64,000 bases of DNA from Annulohypoxylon bovei var. microspora (Eukaryota > Ascomycota > Sordariomycetes > Xylariales > Hypoxylaceae). Below the pieces are notes generated by a model, which saw only the letters and a list, made by a program, of their open reading frames with translations, was not told where the DNA came from and did no database searches. The stretch lies in assembly GCA_022836615.1 (NCBI GenBank), contig MU405231.1:248001-312000 (forward strand), in the 5' to 3' direction. Position 1 is the stretch's first letter. Each line of letters begins with the position of its first letter. The position numbers and the translations under genes are program-made. Shown piece after piece: positions 1 through 10,425 of this stretch.

Positions 1-1
1 T

Positions 2-391
2 GTGACTTCTACTTTGGCAAACGTCACCGCTAGAATGACAAAAAAGATTCCAAGGTCGGGTTCCGAAACTATTGCCCCAGGAGTTATATGGCAACAGCAA
101 TCAATTATCCGAATCCAGTTTGCTTGGCTTGCCCTACCCCTGAGCTTGGTCCTCTGCAGTGCCATCCTGTTCATCATGACGGTGCTGGTGACTAGACGTT
201 TTTGCGTTCCAGTGTGGAAGTCATCACCGTTGCCATTTTTGTACCATGGAATCCAAGAATGGGATGACGATGAGAAACGCGATTTAGTAGACGGGCGATT
301 AGAAAAGTTGCATCTAATGGAAGGTAGGGCAAGTTTAACCCGGGTGCGGATGTTCCGTTCACCTCAAGGGGGTTCGTGGTTAGCGAAATAG
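2..391 (+). CDS. 3' end of a DUF3176-like fungal membrane protein (partial)
   Basis: The reading frame is open from the left edge and stops at 389-391, so only the last 129 codons are present; the GTG at 2 is not a start. Seen: a hydrophobic helix (about residues 42-65 of the fragment) preceded by an aromatic-rich FAWLALP stretch and followed by a PVWKSS-x(6)-LYHG motif, then an acidic/basic cytoplasmic tail. From family knowledge, the order 'W-x-L-P, last TM helix, PVWKSS-x-L-x-LLHG' is typical of the C-terminus of large DUF3176 proteins of filamentous ascomycetes, which carry three or four TM helices and have no known function. The upstream domain needed to confirm the family lies outside the window. 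Confidence 0.6.
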   Translation: MTSTLANVTARMTKKIPRSGSETIAPGVIWQQQSIIRIQFAWLALPLSLVLCSAILFIMTVLVTRRFCVPVWKSSPLPFLYHGIQEWDDDEKRDLVDGRLEKLHLMEGRASLTRVRMFRSPQGGSWLAK

Positions 392-1157
392 TTGAAGTGC
401 ATTTCGGTCGAGAATCAAAACCAACCTTGCGGGTTACCTTGCCCGCCATATATGCTTTTGCCCGTGCTTTTGAGGATTATTGTGCCACTGGATTTGGGGT
501 TTTAAAAAAGAGAAGTAATTTGTTCAAATAGTTGATAAAGAATGGATTAAGAAATATAAATGATCATAACCGTTCAGTACCTTAGGTACCTACCTAGGTA
601 TCTGGTAGGTTTCCTCTCACGTCGAATAGCTAATACTTCATAAATTGCCCTACGGTCCATCCTTGTGTTACCGGCGTCGGCATTATGGAAGCCAGTAATG
701 AGAACGGCTTGTTCCAGAAGTGTTGTTAGCCTCATTTTATCAAATAAAATGAAGTAGATGCTATGTATCCTAATGAATAAAAGAGAGAAACAAGAGAGAT
801 GTAGTATGAGCGAGACTGCTGCGCTTTAAGCTCAGAGCCTATGTACTTCAAGATGTGTAAATCTGATGAGGCGCAAGCTATATGACTATTAGAAAGTCAT
901 GGAAGAGCGGTTAGTCGAGCCTTATTCTCGGTACATAAATGAGGGTAGATAGGCGACTGATTCGTACCGTAGCCTGCTTCACAAGTGCAATTCCATATGC
1001 ATAGCATTTGTGGCTTCAAAGGAATACGACATTCGGTGTTGCAATAAACATATAAACAACAAAAAGGTCTATATAGTTCCCATCTTCTAACCCAACACGC
1101 TCCATGATTCCACTTTGCTCTTCTATCGTAGTGGACGTTTGAGAAATGTGATTATAT
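392..1157. other. intergenic region
   Basis: No gene seen. Contains an ACCTAGGT palindrome (592-599) embedded in a GGTACC/TAGGTA-rich patch, and AT-rich sequence that probably includes the 3' UTR of the upstream gene and the promoter of the next. Confidence 0.6.
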
Positions 1158-1715
1158 ATGTCTTGCAACACCCCCCAACAGGCGAATGAGAAGGCCGATT
1201 CAGACTGTAGCACAAAGCAAGCATTGAGCCAAATCCATCATGAAAGTGACACCTTAATGTTCGAAAGGTTTGCGAGAAACTTTCAGATATTTGTGTTGTT
1301 TCTGATGCCCATATCGATATTCGGGGCTTCGGTCTTCTCCATCATTTTTGGGCAGATGACAGATCCAAAAGACATTTTCGATTACCCGATGCTCTCATTA
1401 TTGACAGTGAGAACATTGCTAGCCTTGGCATGGCTGTCTTTCGTCCTGGTCCTTGGGTTGGGCGGGTTATCTCTCGGGCTTCTAGCAACTCATGAAGAGA
1501 ATGGTAAGGGGGTTTGGACACCCAAAACTATACGGAAGCTCAGAAGACTAGGGCTTATGGCAGTTGTCCTGCTCTATAGCCTCACGATAGGTGGTTTCAT
1601 GTTTATGGCCATCGCTCTAACCGCATATGTCCAAGGGGTGGCTTTCGTTGCGATTGGCTACACAGCGATTGCCGGCATCATCGCCACGGTCGCATGCTTT
1701 TATCAATGGCAGTAA
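1158..1715 (+). CDS. small four-helix membrane protein, unknown function
   Basis: An ATG-started frame of 185 codons. I do not recognise the family. Seen: a polar N-terminus of about 35 residues, then four hydrophobic segments at about residues 45-66, 78-103, 122-144 and 150-172, with a short basic loop (KTIRKLRR) between the second and third. No signal peptide. The annotated stop overlaps a good donor (GTAAGT at 1712): splicing out 1712-1771 would replace the last residue and add a short basic tail (Q-K-S-V-R-N) ending at 1790. Both ends are possible. Codon use and hydrophobic periodicity support a real gene; there is no functional context from the neighbours. Confidence 0.55.
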   Translation: MSCNTPQQANEKADSDCSTKQALSQIHHESDTLMFERFARNFQIFVLFLMPISIFGASVFSIIFGQMTDPKDIFDYPMLSLLTVRTLLALAWLSFVLVLGLGGLSLGLLATHEENGKGVWTPKTIRKLRRLGLMAVVLLYSLTIGGFMFMAIALTAYVQGVAFVAIGYTAIAGIIATVACFYQWQ

Positions 1716-2312
1716 GTCTTAGAAACTAGTATAGATTATAATATGCCAACTGACATATGTCTCCTAAATAGAAAATCCGTGAGAAACTAGAAAGAATATG
1801 GTCGCGGGAGTCATTTAGTGCATGAGTATGCTTGGGATAGAAAAGTTGGAGATTGGGGAAAGGGGAAAGGATAGGGGGTTTCCACTAATGGAATCGACGT
1901 GGGGCACTGAACGTTCAAACTTTACCATGTCAATCAACAGGACATTGAAGGAGTTATTAAGACTTGCGATGGTCTTGAAAAGGGACTCTGCCAGGCGAGA
2001 CTGTATGGTACAGACTACCTAGGTACCTTAGTAGGTCAACGTTGATTAAAAAGAGTTGACGCAATCGCTGAAAGTGATAGTACCTCAACATCAAGCCTGC
2101 AAGCTAGAGGACAACCCCGTACCCCGCATCGCTTGATAGGAAGGTTCCGATGCTAACCATGCTGTAGATATTTCATCATCCGATCGCAGTATTGCAGTTA
2201 AGGGAGAATCGTACATAACCATTTGTAAGATTATTACCACTCTCATCTTGAATTCTGCAATATCACAAAACAAAACCGCCACAAGAGATAACTCACATTA
2301 AAAATCTTCGTA
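1716..2312. other. intergenic region
   Basis: No supported gene. Holds an ACCTAGGT palindrome at 2017-2024 and the promoter and leader of the oxygenase gene. Confidence 0.55.
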
Positions 2313-3539
2313 ATGACTTCTGAGGGAGCAATTCCAGTTGTGGACTTTGTCGTTTGGTCGGAGGGTTCGGTCGATGATAAGAAACGTATTGCTCAAGAGT
2401 TGACAGATGCATGCCGCAGGGTTGGCTTTGTGTATATCGTCAATCATGGGGTACCCAATGATTTGCTCGAAGAGGCATTCAGTTGGTCTAAGAAGCTCTT
2501 CGATTTATCTCAGGAGAAGAAGATGCTAGCTCCCCATCCACCAGGTGAGTCTATGTTTGCTAGTCCCGGTAGTCAAGCGAGATAACCGTGTAGTCCAGGT
2601 CCTAATGTCCACCGCGGATATTCGTGGCCTGGTCTAGAAAAAGTATCGCAGGACATCATCAAGGATGGCGACGACGCTAAAGAGGCCGAGAACCGAAAAA
2701 TCTCAGATGTCAAGGTTTGTCTCTTTCAGCTGCAGCTTCTTACTTAGATAGACTAGTTCCTAATCCCGAAAAGGAGAGCTATGAAATCGGCAGCGAGGGA
2801 TTCGAATTGCAGCCGAACGTCTGGCTACCTGAAGACGTCCTCCCCGGGTTCCGCGAATTCATGGTGCAATTCTACTGCAAGTGTTTCGGGGCAGCAAAAG
2901 AGTTGCTGCGTGCTTTAGCCATCGGAATCGGACTCGAGGATGAGGACTTCTTCCTGCGCTTTCATAGCGGTGAAAACAACCAACTACGGTTACTTCACTA
3001 TCCACCAGTCGAAGCCGAGAAGCTTTCCAGTAACGAAGTTGCTCGTATGCCTGCTCATTCAGACTGGGGTACGATTACAATGCTATTCCAAGACGACTGT
3101 GGAGGGTTGCAGGTCGAGCACCCCAATGAGCCGGATCACTTCATTGATGCGACGCCGATGAAGAATGCATTGGTTATGAACGTGGGTGACTTGTTGATGA
3201 GATGGAGCAACGGTACGTCTAGCACAACTTTCTTGTGCACGTTTCTTGCAAACGGCTAGTTGATAGTTCCAAGATTTCTTAAAGTCAACGCTCCACCGCG
3301 TCACCCGTCCGCCAGTTCATGCCAATCTGCAAATCGATGGAAAACTTATGACTAGACCGAGATACTCGATCCCATACTTCGTCTCGCCAGATCCGAAGGC
3401 TGTTATTGAGTGCTTATCGGTGTGCACGAACAAGAAGCGCCCTATCAAGTACGAGCCAGTTGTGCAGGAAGAATATAGGCGGATGAGGGCGAGAGGGCAG
3501 TACGCCGAAGCACCGGCTACTCCAATAACGGTTTCTTAA
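2313..3539 (+). CDS. Fe(II)/2-oxoglutarate-dependent oxygenase, isopenicillin N synthase-like
   Basis: Four exons: 2313-2544, 2599-2714, 2774-3212, 3274-3539 (introns 2545-2598, 2715-2773 and 3213-3273, all GT-AG), giving 350 residues. N-terminal DIOX_N part: IPVVDF at the start and GFVYIVNHGVP (about residues 36-46). The jelly-roll part carries the iron triad H211-x-D213 (PAHSDWG) and H270 (STLHRV), and the 2-oxoglutarate-binding R292-x-S294 (PRYSIPYF). All three metal ligands and the R-x-S motif are intact, so an active enzyme is expected. Length is usual for the family (320-360). Family members act in secondary metabolism, gibberellin-type chemistry or flavonoid/thymine oxidation, so the substrate cannot be named; there is no biosynthetic cluster around it. 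The phase-consistent joins restore the motifs RKISDVKESYEIGSE and RWSNDFLKSTLHRV, which supports the splice sites. Confidence 0.9.
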
Positions 3540-4399
3540 TTAATCAGTGGTTTCAAATTGATGATTTTCAAGCGTTGCTTCAATGAAGTTGTAGCCGAGA
3601 CATTCAGCAAGAATCTAAGTTAATAATCAAAGGCACTGTAACAACCTTGAGAGGTACATATTACGGAACTTCGGAAGTATCTGGTACCTAGGTACTTATG
3701 CATTCTCCAATCAGGTCCAAAAAAAAATGAGCCCCCAATTCTAACAACCAATCATATTTGAGTGACTGGCAGGGGCTACGTTTAAGCGCCAATTTTGGCG
3801 CTCATCAACAGGGCATAGCGCCTAACCATACTCTCCACACTGTCTCTCGGGATCAATGGGGTTGGCTGGGTTGGGGTACAGCAAGTTACAACTCTCCAAC
3901 TTCATTGATGATTGGACAAACCTCATCGACGCCGAGGAGCTGGTCGAGCTGTATTTAGCACAGCCCATCTGCGGGATCTCCCTTTCACAGGGATTAGGAG
4001 TACATATGTATGCAACCAGCTCGCCTCATAGGACAAGATGGCGACCCAAAAAGTGGCCATCTGTCGAACTGGTTGCAGATTCACACTTCCAGCTTCACCC
4101 GTCTACTTGTCCTTCACGAGCCCGAGGCTACAATTTTTGGAATATTTTGTCAAAAGCTATCTTCTTCAAATCGATATCGTCAGAGTTAGCTTAGCTATCT
4201 TGTCTTATCTTCATATTGAAGAAGTACGGCAAATGTGAGTACGAAATGGATGCGGGGCTGTTCCACCTTGACGATCCTTCAACACCAACTGCAACTGCAA
4301 CTCTAACTACAACTCCAACTATACCACCTCATTAACACGGGAAACTAATATTGACATAGCATTGTCTATACACGGAAGCTCGAGAATTATTGAGCGACA
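3540..4399. other. intergenic region with short CAACT repeats
   Basis: No gene supported. Holds ACCTAGGT at 3686-3693 and a degenerate (CAACTG/CAACTC)n tract around 4283-4322 just upstream of the next start. Frames of 66-112 codons at 3758-4238 overlap one another and show no recognisable motif. Confidence 0.5.
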
Positions 4400-5766
4400 A
4401 TGTCCGGTCAATACTATCCACGTATGTGATTCCCTCTTTAACTTACACTGCCATAGCTTAGAGCTAACGAGGACTATATAGCGCCTCCTGGTGCGGCTGG
4501 ACCAACAGGTATGCTTCTAAACTCGATTACACATCAGTAGCAGGAGATTGATAGAATCCGATTTAGCACAGCAGAAGAACTATCCACCACCACCCACCTC
4601 TCCTCCCGCAAACCAGTCCAAGTTCTACCCACCGCCGCCTGGGACGCCTAGCTACCCTCCTCCCCAGACTCAAAGCTATCCTACTCCTCCGCAACAATCA
4701 TACCCAGCACCTCCACAACATAACTATGCAGCGCCGCCGCAACAAGGCATATCACCACCGCCTAAGATCGGAACGCCAGTATACCAACCCCCGCCTCCCC
4801 AGCCAGCGCAACACGTCAACTTGCCCATTCGAAACGATGGTGCGATGACACCCCCGGGTAGTGCTGCACCAGCATACGGGGAGGTAGTACCCAACCCTCC
4901 TGAGGGGTTCCCGAACGATAAAGCGCAGAGTATTCTAGGGACGGGACCAACTCACTCGCGGACCACATCAAATGCCGGGCCCTCGCAATTTCAAGGAGCT
5001 GCTGCTGCGACTTTAGATGACGTGGGAACATTCAACGGAGGATCGTATCGTATCAGTCACCGAGATTGTAACACGATCATCACAATTCAATTAGCAATGG
5101 GGTGTCCGATAAGTGCCAAGCCGGGAGTGCTGATCGCCATGAGCCCGACCATTACACTCAAGGGTGAGTACAAGTTCAGCATGAAAAAGCTGATGGCCAG
5201 TGGTGGCGAGCTCGGTCACTCGACCTTTATCGGCCCTGGTGAGCTGCTGCTCGCTCCTAGCATGCTCGGCGATATGACCACTATCCGCCTTACCGGCGAC
5301 GAGTCCTGGAGTGTTGGAAAAGACTCCTACGTCGCTAACACGCAGGGCGTCGTTCGCGACTACAAACGCCAGGGACTCGGCAAGGCCATGTTCAGCGGTG
5401 AGGGTCTATGGGTCCACAAGATCAGCGGTATCGGCCTGCTCTGGATCACCAGTTTCGGCGCCATCATCCGCAAGGACCTCGCCGACGGCGAGAGATATAT
5501 CGTCGATAACGGCCATTTAGTCGCGTGGAACGTCAAATACGTCATGGAGCGTGTAGCCAGCGGTGGCATCATGGGTGGGCTTGCTAGTGGAGAGGGTCTC
5601 GTCTGTAAATTTACCGGACCTGGCACTGTGTTCCTCCAAACGAGAAATCCGGTGAGTGATGTCTTAATTTTTTCCACCGTGTCTTGTTTTTATGGGCCTA
5701 GTCAACTGATATGCCACACAGAGATCTTTCAGCGCTTATATGACGGGCAACGCTGCACCGCCGTAA
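4400..5766 (+). CDS. AIM24-family (DUF124) protein with proline-rich N-terminus
   Basis: Four exons: 4400-4421, 4482-4508, 4555-5651, 5722-5766; 396 residues. The first two exons are tiny (22 and 27 nt) but their phases join to MSGQYYPPPPGAAGPTESD, matching the usual start of this fungal family. Residues 1-115 are dominated by P, Q, Y and S with repeated YPPPP/YPAPPQ units; residues about 178-395 form the AIM24/DUF124 beta-rich domain (YRISHRDCNTI, GCPISAKPG, ELGHSTFIGPGELLLAPS, EGLVCKFTGPGTVFLQTRNP). The last exon supplies RSFSAYMTGNAAPP. Yeast Aim24 is an inner-mitochondrial-membrane protein supporting MICOS; this copy has no evident mitochondrial presequence, so it is a family member rather than a certain AIM24 orthologue. 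Likely cytoplasmic or peripheral; function unknown. Confidence 0.85.
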
Positions 5767-8208
5767 AGCGCCGTTACTATTTCAATGTTCAGGCCAATAA
5801 TCGATATTTCTACCGTGACACTTTCGGGTGGGGATATCTTTCTAGTTACGTTCGCAAAATACCAGTGCCAAGCAGCTCATGTATTGGATATGTCACTTTC
5901 ACTTCTATTTAGGGAAAATTAAAATGCCATGATGATAAGGAGACGGGATCGATCTTCATAATTGACTCTAACTATACCGTGTGTCTTTTGACTTTAAATG
6001 TAGCATCGTGGCCGTCGACATTGCCATCATAATGTTTGAGTCCAAGTATGTATCTCATGTGGTCCGTGCATACTACTCCGGCTTAGTCAGCTACCCCTTT
6101 TTATAACCAACACACAGTTCAGCATATGGATCATGACACCTTGATATCACAGGCCAGTGGTTAAGCCAATTCAGGATCCGTGCTAAAATCTTGCCATGCC
6201 TAGCTTACTTCAACTTCCTTTACATAAACGATAGTCGTAGGATGTAGTAACATGTGAAGGCTCATTTACATGTACTAGGTAGTATAAATAACTGAAGAAT
6301 TAGTTTCTGCCCCTTATCTACCTGTGTAAAGTGCATGTATTCATTTATCTTATAGGTAACGAATTATAGCGTTAGAAATTTCCTCTAATTCTTCGTTCCA
6401 TCAAGTAAACTTTGTTAAGCTTTACATTACAATCTATTTGCGGTCTTACAAGTCACTATCATATAGTAGAGTAAATTTGTAGCTTGCCCCAAGAAGAGAT
6501 CTTAGTCTCTCCTTTATAGCAGATTCAGAGCTCAAACTAATTACCCTATACGATGATTGTGCTCTGCTTTACATGCAAAAAGCCTCTATATTCCCTTACG
6601 GTGATCATTTCACTAATTTTTGGCCCGAATAGTAGGAAGATGAACGTAATATTAGGAAGCTGTAGCATATATTTTAAATTGAGCTAGATCATATTATAGC
6701 TATAAAGCTCCATGGAAGGCAATTTATTCATTGTTTTATGTTATTCAACCTCGAAACCCTTACGCTAGTAAAAAGGGGTTGGGGGAAAGGGGTGGCATAT
6801 ATAACGATGAGTATAAGATGATTCATACAAGGGAACAACGAATACCATCTTTCTACCTATTAAATAGGTACCTAGACCAAAATAATTTTACTACTAGGGG
6901 TGTTGAATAATACAGCTATATTGTACCGTAGTTTTTCAAGGTACCCGGTACCCACGGTCGTCCGCAACCTTCGTAAAGAACTGACAGATGTTAACAGTGC
7001 CAATAGTACCAATCAATTGGAGCGACGACCACCTTAATAATAACAGTTGATAGTACAGCACAGGGCACTTGAAGTGCCGATAAGGAAGGCGCGCTTGTGT
7101 GATGAACTGAAGGAAGGACCTGTAGACACTTTTACTTGTCTTAATCAAAACAACACGCGTCAAACTTGGTGAGTTTATTGTCTCCCTTTCTGATCATCAC
7201 CGATTAGTTCCGGCGTACAGCGTTCTTTGGTGGCATTGTGAGATTTCTTTTCTGATTTTCCCCTTGGGTTTTTGGACTTACAGCTTTCATCACACTTGTT
7301 AGGAGGTCCCCAATACTTACTACGTAGCACTCTGAGTCTTCCACTAGCGGTTGAGGTACATCCCTCATCTTCAGAATTCGTCGACTTTCCCGTCTACCCC
7401 TGATCTCTACTTCAACTTTTTCTTCTACACATGACTCACCCGATAGGGCTTCCAAATTTTTATTTCTTCCCACAACTTTAGAGGATAAATAATTCAGTCC
7501 CCTAGTGGATTACAACCGCCGCCGACCTTGAATCTACTAAATCTTTTCCACCTTACCTCACACCCTTTCTAACATTTCTTCACCAAGCGAACATCAACAC
7601 TGTTCAACCATCTTTCGCACCAATACTGAAATTGGACTATTCCTACCACTAGACAGAACTGCCTTTCTAGTACGTGGTGCAACTTATCTTATGTCTCCCC
7701 CAGTCAAATTCCTAATTATTATCTCAAGCAATCTTCCTCGCACTTCGCGAGCTTGGTTCCACGCCACTGTCTCCACGCGTACTAGAGTTCGTACAGTACT
7801 TTGACTGTATCATACATCATCAAAGGACCTTTCCCCTAAATATTAGGTTAGTATTCTCCACCAAACATCTCTTGTCCTCTTCAAGCTTGACACGCTTCAC
7901 ATGCTTCCTCGTACCCTACCCTCACATCGTACCCTATCCTACTACTAGTACTTCGCCTAAAGCAACCTTCATTCTAGACATCTACACTCCATGTGAGTAG
8001 TAAGATGCTATTCCCTTCTTCTCATCTTTTTCTTTGTTTTTCATCACACACATTTCCCAAGCAACGTACGTATACGTATACGTACTGACAGCTTGACCTT
8101 AGCAGCATACGACATATCGCACCTACGCGCTTCAAGTACTCTTTCCGATCTGTACTTGCTGTGATTTAATCGCATCATCAACGCAGACTTGATCTGTTGC
8201 ATATCAAG
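5767..8208. other. intergenic region and long 5' leader of the next gene
   Basis: 5767-7500 is AT-rich with no supported gene. About 7500-8208 is pyrimidine-rich and looks like a long transcribed leader of the 8209 gene. It includes a plausible leader intron (GTGAGT at 7993 to TTAGCAG near 8104) and an upstream ATG frame of about 35 codons from 7691. The palindromic run CGTACGTATACGTATACGTA lies near 8065-8084. Confidence 0.45.
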
Positions 8209-10425
8209 ATGCGCGCAGCCCAAGCGAGCAGGGCTGCGGCTAGGGCAAAAGCCCTTAATTTGAGCGTTGACACCAGTGTTAATGCCAACTCTAGCGGCTC
8301 AGTCGCGACAACTAAGGGTGCAGATACTCCTACGCAGATCCTGACTGCGCCACCTACTCAGCAAGAGTTTGATATCACCAAAGTCAAGACAAAGCCCTCG
8401 AAGCCGAATCAAGCTCTCGCCAACCCCAACTGGCGAAACCGCGAGTTAGGCCCAGGTGCTCCCTTAGTGCCCCCGTCAACCGCTGGTCTACCCAAGACCG
8501 AGTTCCAGAAATCTGGTGGACACGTAGTGAAGAAGCCTGATCGTGACGTCTCGCCAGATGATGGCTATGTCGTACGTCGAATCCGAACCGCGCCAGTCGA
8601 TCCGGATTTCATCCATTCTGCCCCACTAACGAAGAAGGACTATCGAGGAGCGGAGGATGACTCTGATGATTCGGAACATGGTGAGAACAAGGAAGTTCGG
8701 CCCGTAGACCCGCAGACCAGTACTGGTTTAGGTCCAAACTTCGGCGCGTCAGGAGGCGCTCTTGTCCGTCTAGAGCCGTTGTCTCCAAGTACTCGTGAGT
8801 CTTTTGGAGCCAAGCTTAATCTTGAACGCAAGAAAGAAGATGGCCAATGGGTAGAGAAGTGGCGCTATGGCAATTTTCCACTGGGTGCTATCCCTCTTTC
8901 GATAGCGAACTCCCCGAGCCGCGAAGAGTCTGTAGCATTCCCAACTGCAGAGGTTAAGGCGATTAGAGAGTCCCGCAGATTCAAGAGTGGCACCTGGGAA
9001 GACTTGTATGCAGAAGTGAGAAAAAAGGTTGCTAAACTCGCGGAGCCTCGTACGGCCGGTCTTCCATCAATCCACTTACGCCAAGAGTATGAATATGGCC
9101 TACACGATTTGGCTATCGGATCTATCATTCAGGATCCAGCAGCCCAGAGAGTGGCAGTTAGTGGCCGACGCTACGAGCCCCCTCCCCATGTTCCGGGACA
9201 TCCCCAAGAGGAGGCAGAACGTTACGATAGTTTGATTCACAAACTCAACAAGCCATCCGAGTTTTCTTTTTCCGAAGCACATGCCGAGCAAAGCCGCGCT
9301 ATTTTGCAGCGCCGCCACAACATCGAGAGCAATGAGAACTCCACAGAATCGAAATTCCTAGCTATGGGCTATCCACCCGCTCCTGGAGTCGGCAGCATGG
9401 GTACCAAAAATGCGGAAAAGAAGTGCAAATCGTTGAATCCTAGAGCTTCCGAGTTCCAGTTCTCTGGCCAGACTAATACCGGATTTTCGAGTCCCTCCGA
9501 TGCCACTTATCACAACTTGCCATCCCCCCTTGGTAACGGTCCTTCGATAAACCAAGCGCCTGTTAATGATGGTGTACAAGCTATCCTCAATATGGTGAGC
9601 TGCCTAAGAGCCGAAGTTGCTGAACTAAAGGCATCATCGTTGCATCCATCTCAATCTCAGGATGTCGGCCTTCAACATCAGATAGAACATCTGCAGGGCA
9701 TGGCAAATAGAGCCAACGCGGACCCGGGCTCTCAAGTCCCAGCTTTGACGGTCCAAGGTCAGGCAGGGCTTCTACCGGCACCCGGAGCTTGGCAGGGAGC
9801 CCAGCTTAGGGCCCCTCACTATGGAGGCTATATCCAGCCTCAGCTTCAAATGGAACCACAATCCAGCATGGTCCAGTCCCAGAGGTACATTCCTGGAATG
9901 TATGACAGTCCTGTTGTCAGTGGATCTGCACTTGCTGCACCTGCTGCACCTGCTGCATCTGCGTATAATGGAATTAGCTACAATGGAATGGGATACAATG
10001 GAACCAGTTACAATGGAACCAACTACAGTGGAACTAGCTATAGTGGACCGAGCTACAACGAACAAGGCTATAGTGCAGCTGGGTTCAATGTCCCTACTTT
10101 ATCTATGCCCTCTGCGCATACTTTCGGTGGGCAACCAAACACGTCGTTCCAGATGGCGCCTGATGTCAACACATTCGCTCTTGCTGGGCCCGTGAGCTCA
10201 GGAAATATACCACTCCATCAGCAGGCACAAATGGCTTTTGGTCCTAAGCCTGTGAGAAAGCCTCGTGGACCTCCTCGTATGAACGACCCCCACTTTGTAC
10301 AGCATCAGCAGGATTATGAGTTATACCTGGAGATGAAGCGTGCTGCAGATCCCTCATATGCACGACAATGCAGGGACCGGCAAGCAAGACGTGCTGAACG
10401 TCAACAATCCTCACAGAGATCTTAG
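8209..10425 (+). CDS. low-complexity, largely disordered protein with Y-N-G repeats, unknown function
   Basis: Single exon of 738 codons. The frame extends 4 codons upstream to a TTG, but the first ATG is at 8209. I do not recognise it. Seen: a basic N-terminus rich in Ala/Arg; an acidic patch (EDDSDDSEHGENKE, about residue 150-165); a more ordered middle (about residues 200-330) with KWRYGNFPLG, ESRRFKSGTWEDLYAEVRKKV and RQEYEYGLHDLAIGSI; a possible short coiled coil near 465-485; a Gly/Tyr/Asn repeat block at about 583-625 made of S/N-Y-N/S-G-x-x units; and a strongly basic C-terminus (KRAADPSYARQCRDRQARRAERQ). The Y/N/G/S repeats and basic ends resemble RNA-binding or condensate-forming proteins, which is inference. 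Codon use resembles the neighbouring genes. Confidence 0.8.
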   Translation: MRAAQASRAAARAKALNLSVDTSVNANSSGSVATTKGADTPTQILTAPPTQQEFDITKVKTKPSKPNQALANPNWRNRELGPGAPLVPPSTAGLPKTEFQKSGGHVVKKPDRDVSPDDGYVVRRIRTAPVDPDFIHSAPLTKKDYRGAEDDSDDSEHGENKEVRPVDPQTSTGLGPNFGASGGALVRLEPLSPSTRESFGAKLNLERKKEDGQWVEKWRYGNFPLGAIPLSIANSPSREESVAFPTAEVKAIRESRRFKSGTWEDLYAEVRKKVAKLAEPRTAGLPSIHLRQEYEYGLHDLAIGSIIQDPAAQRVAVSGRRYEPPPHVPGHPQEEAERYDSLIHKLNKPSEFSFSEAHAEQSRAILQRRHNIESNENSTESKFLAMGYPPAPGVGSMGTKNAEKKCKSLNPRASEFQFSGQTNTGFSSPSDATYHNLPSPLGNGPSINQAPVNDGVQAILNMVSCLRAEVAELKASSLHPSQSQDVGLQHQIEHLQGMANRANADPGSQVPALTVQGQAGLLPAPGAWQGAQLRAPHYGGYIQPQLQMEPQSSMVQSQRYIPGMYDSPVVSGSALAAPAAPAASAYNGISYNGMGYNGTSYNGTNYSGTSYSGPSYNEQGYSAAGFNVPTLSMPSAHTFGGQPNTSFQMAPDVNTFALAGPVSSGNIPLHQQAQMAFGPKPVRKPRGPPRMNDPHFVQHQQDYELYLEMKRAADPSYARQCRDRQARRAERQQSSQRS

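Noticed and set aside
7204..7473. Minus-strand frame of 89 codons
   Set aside because: Falls in the upstream region of the 8209 gene, with charged low-complexity composition and no family.
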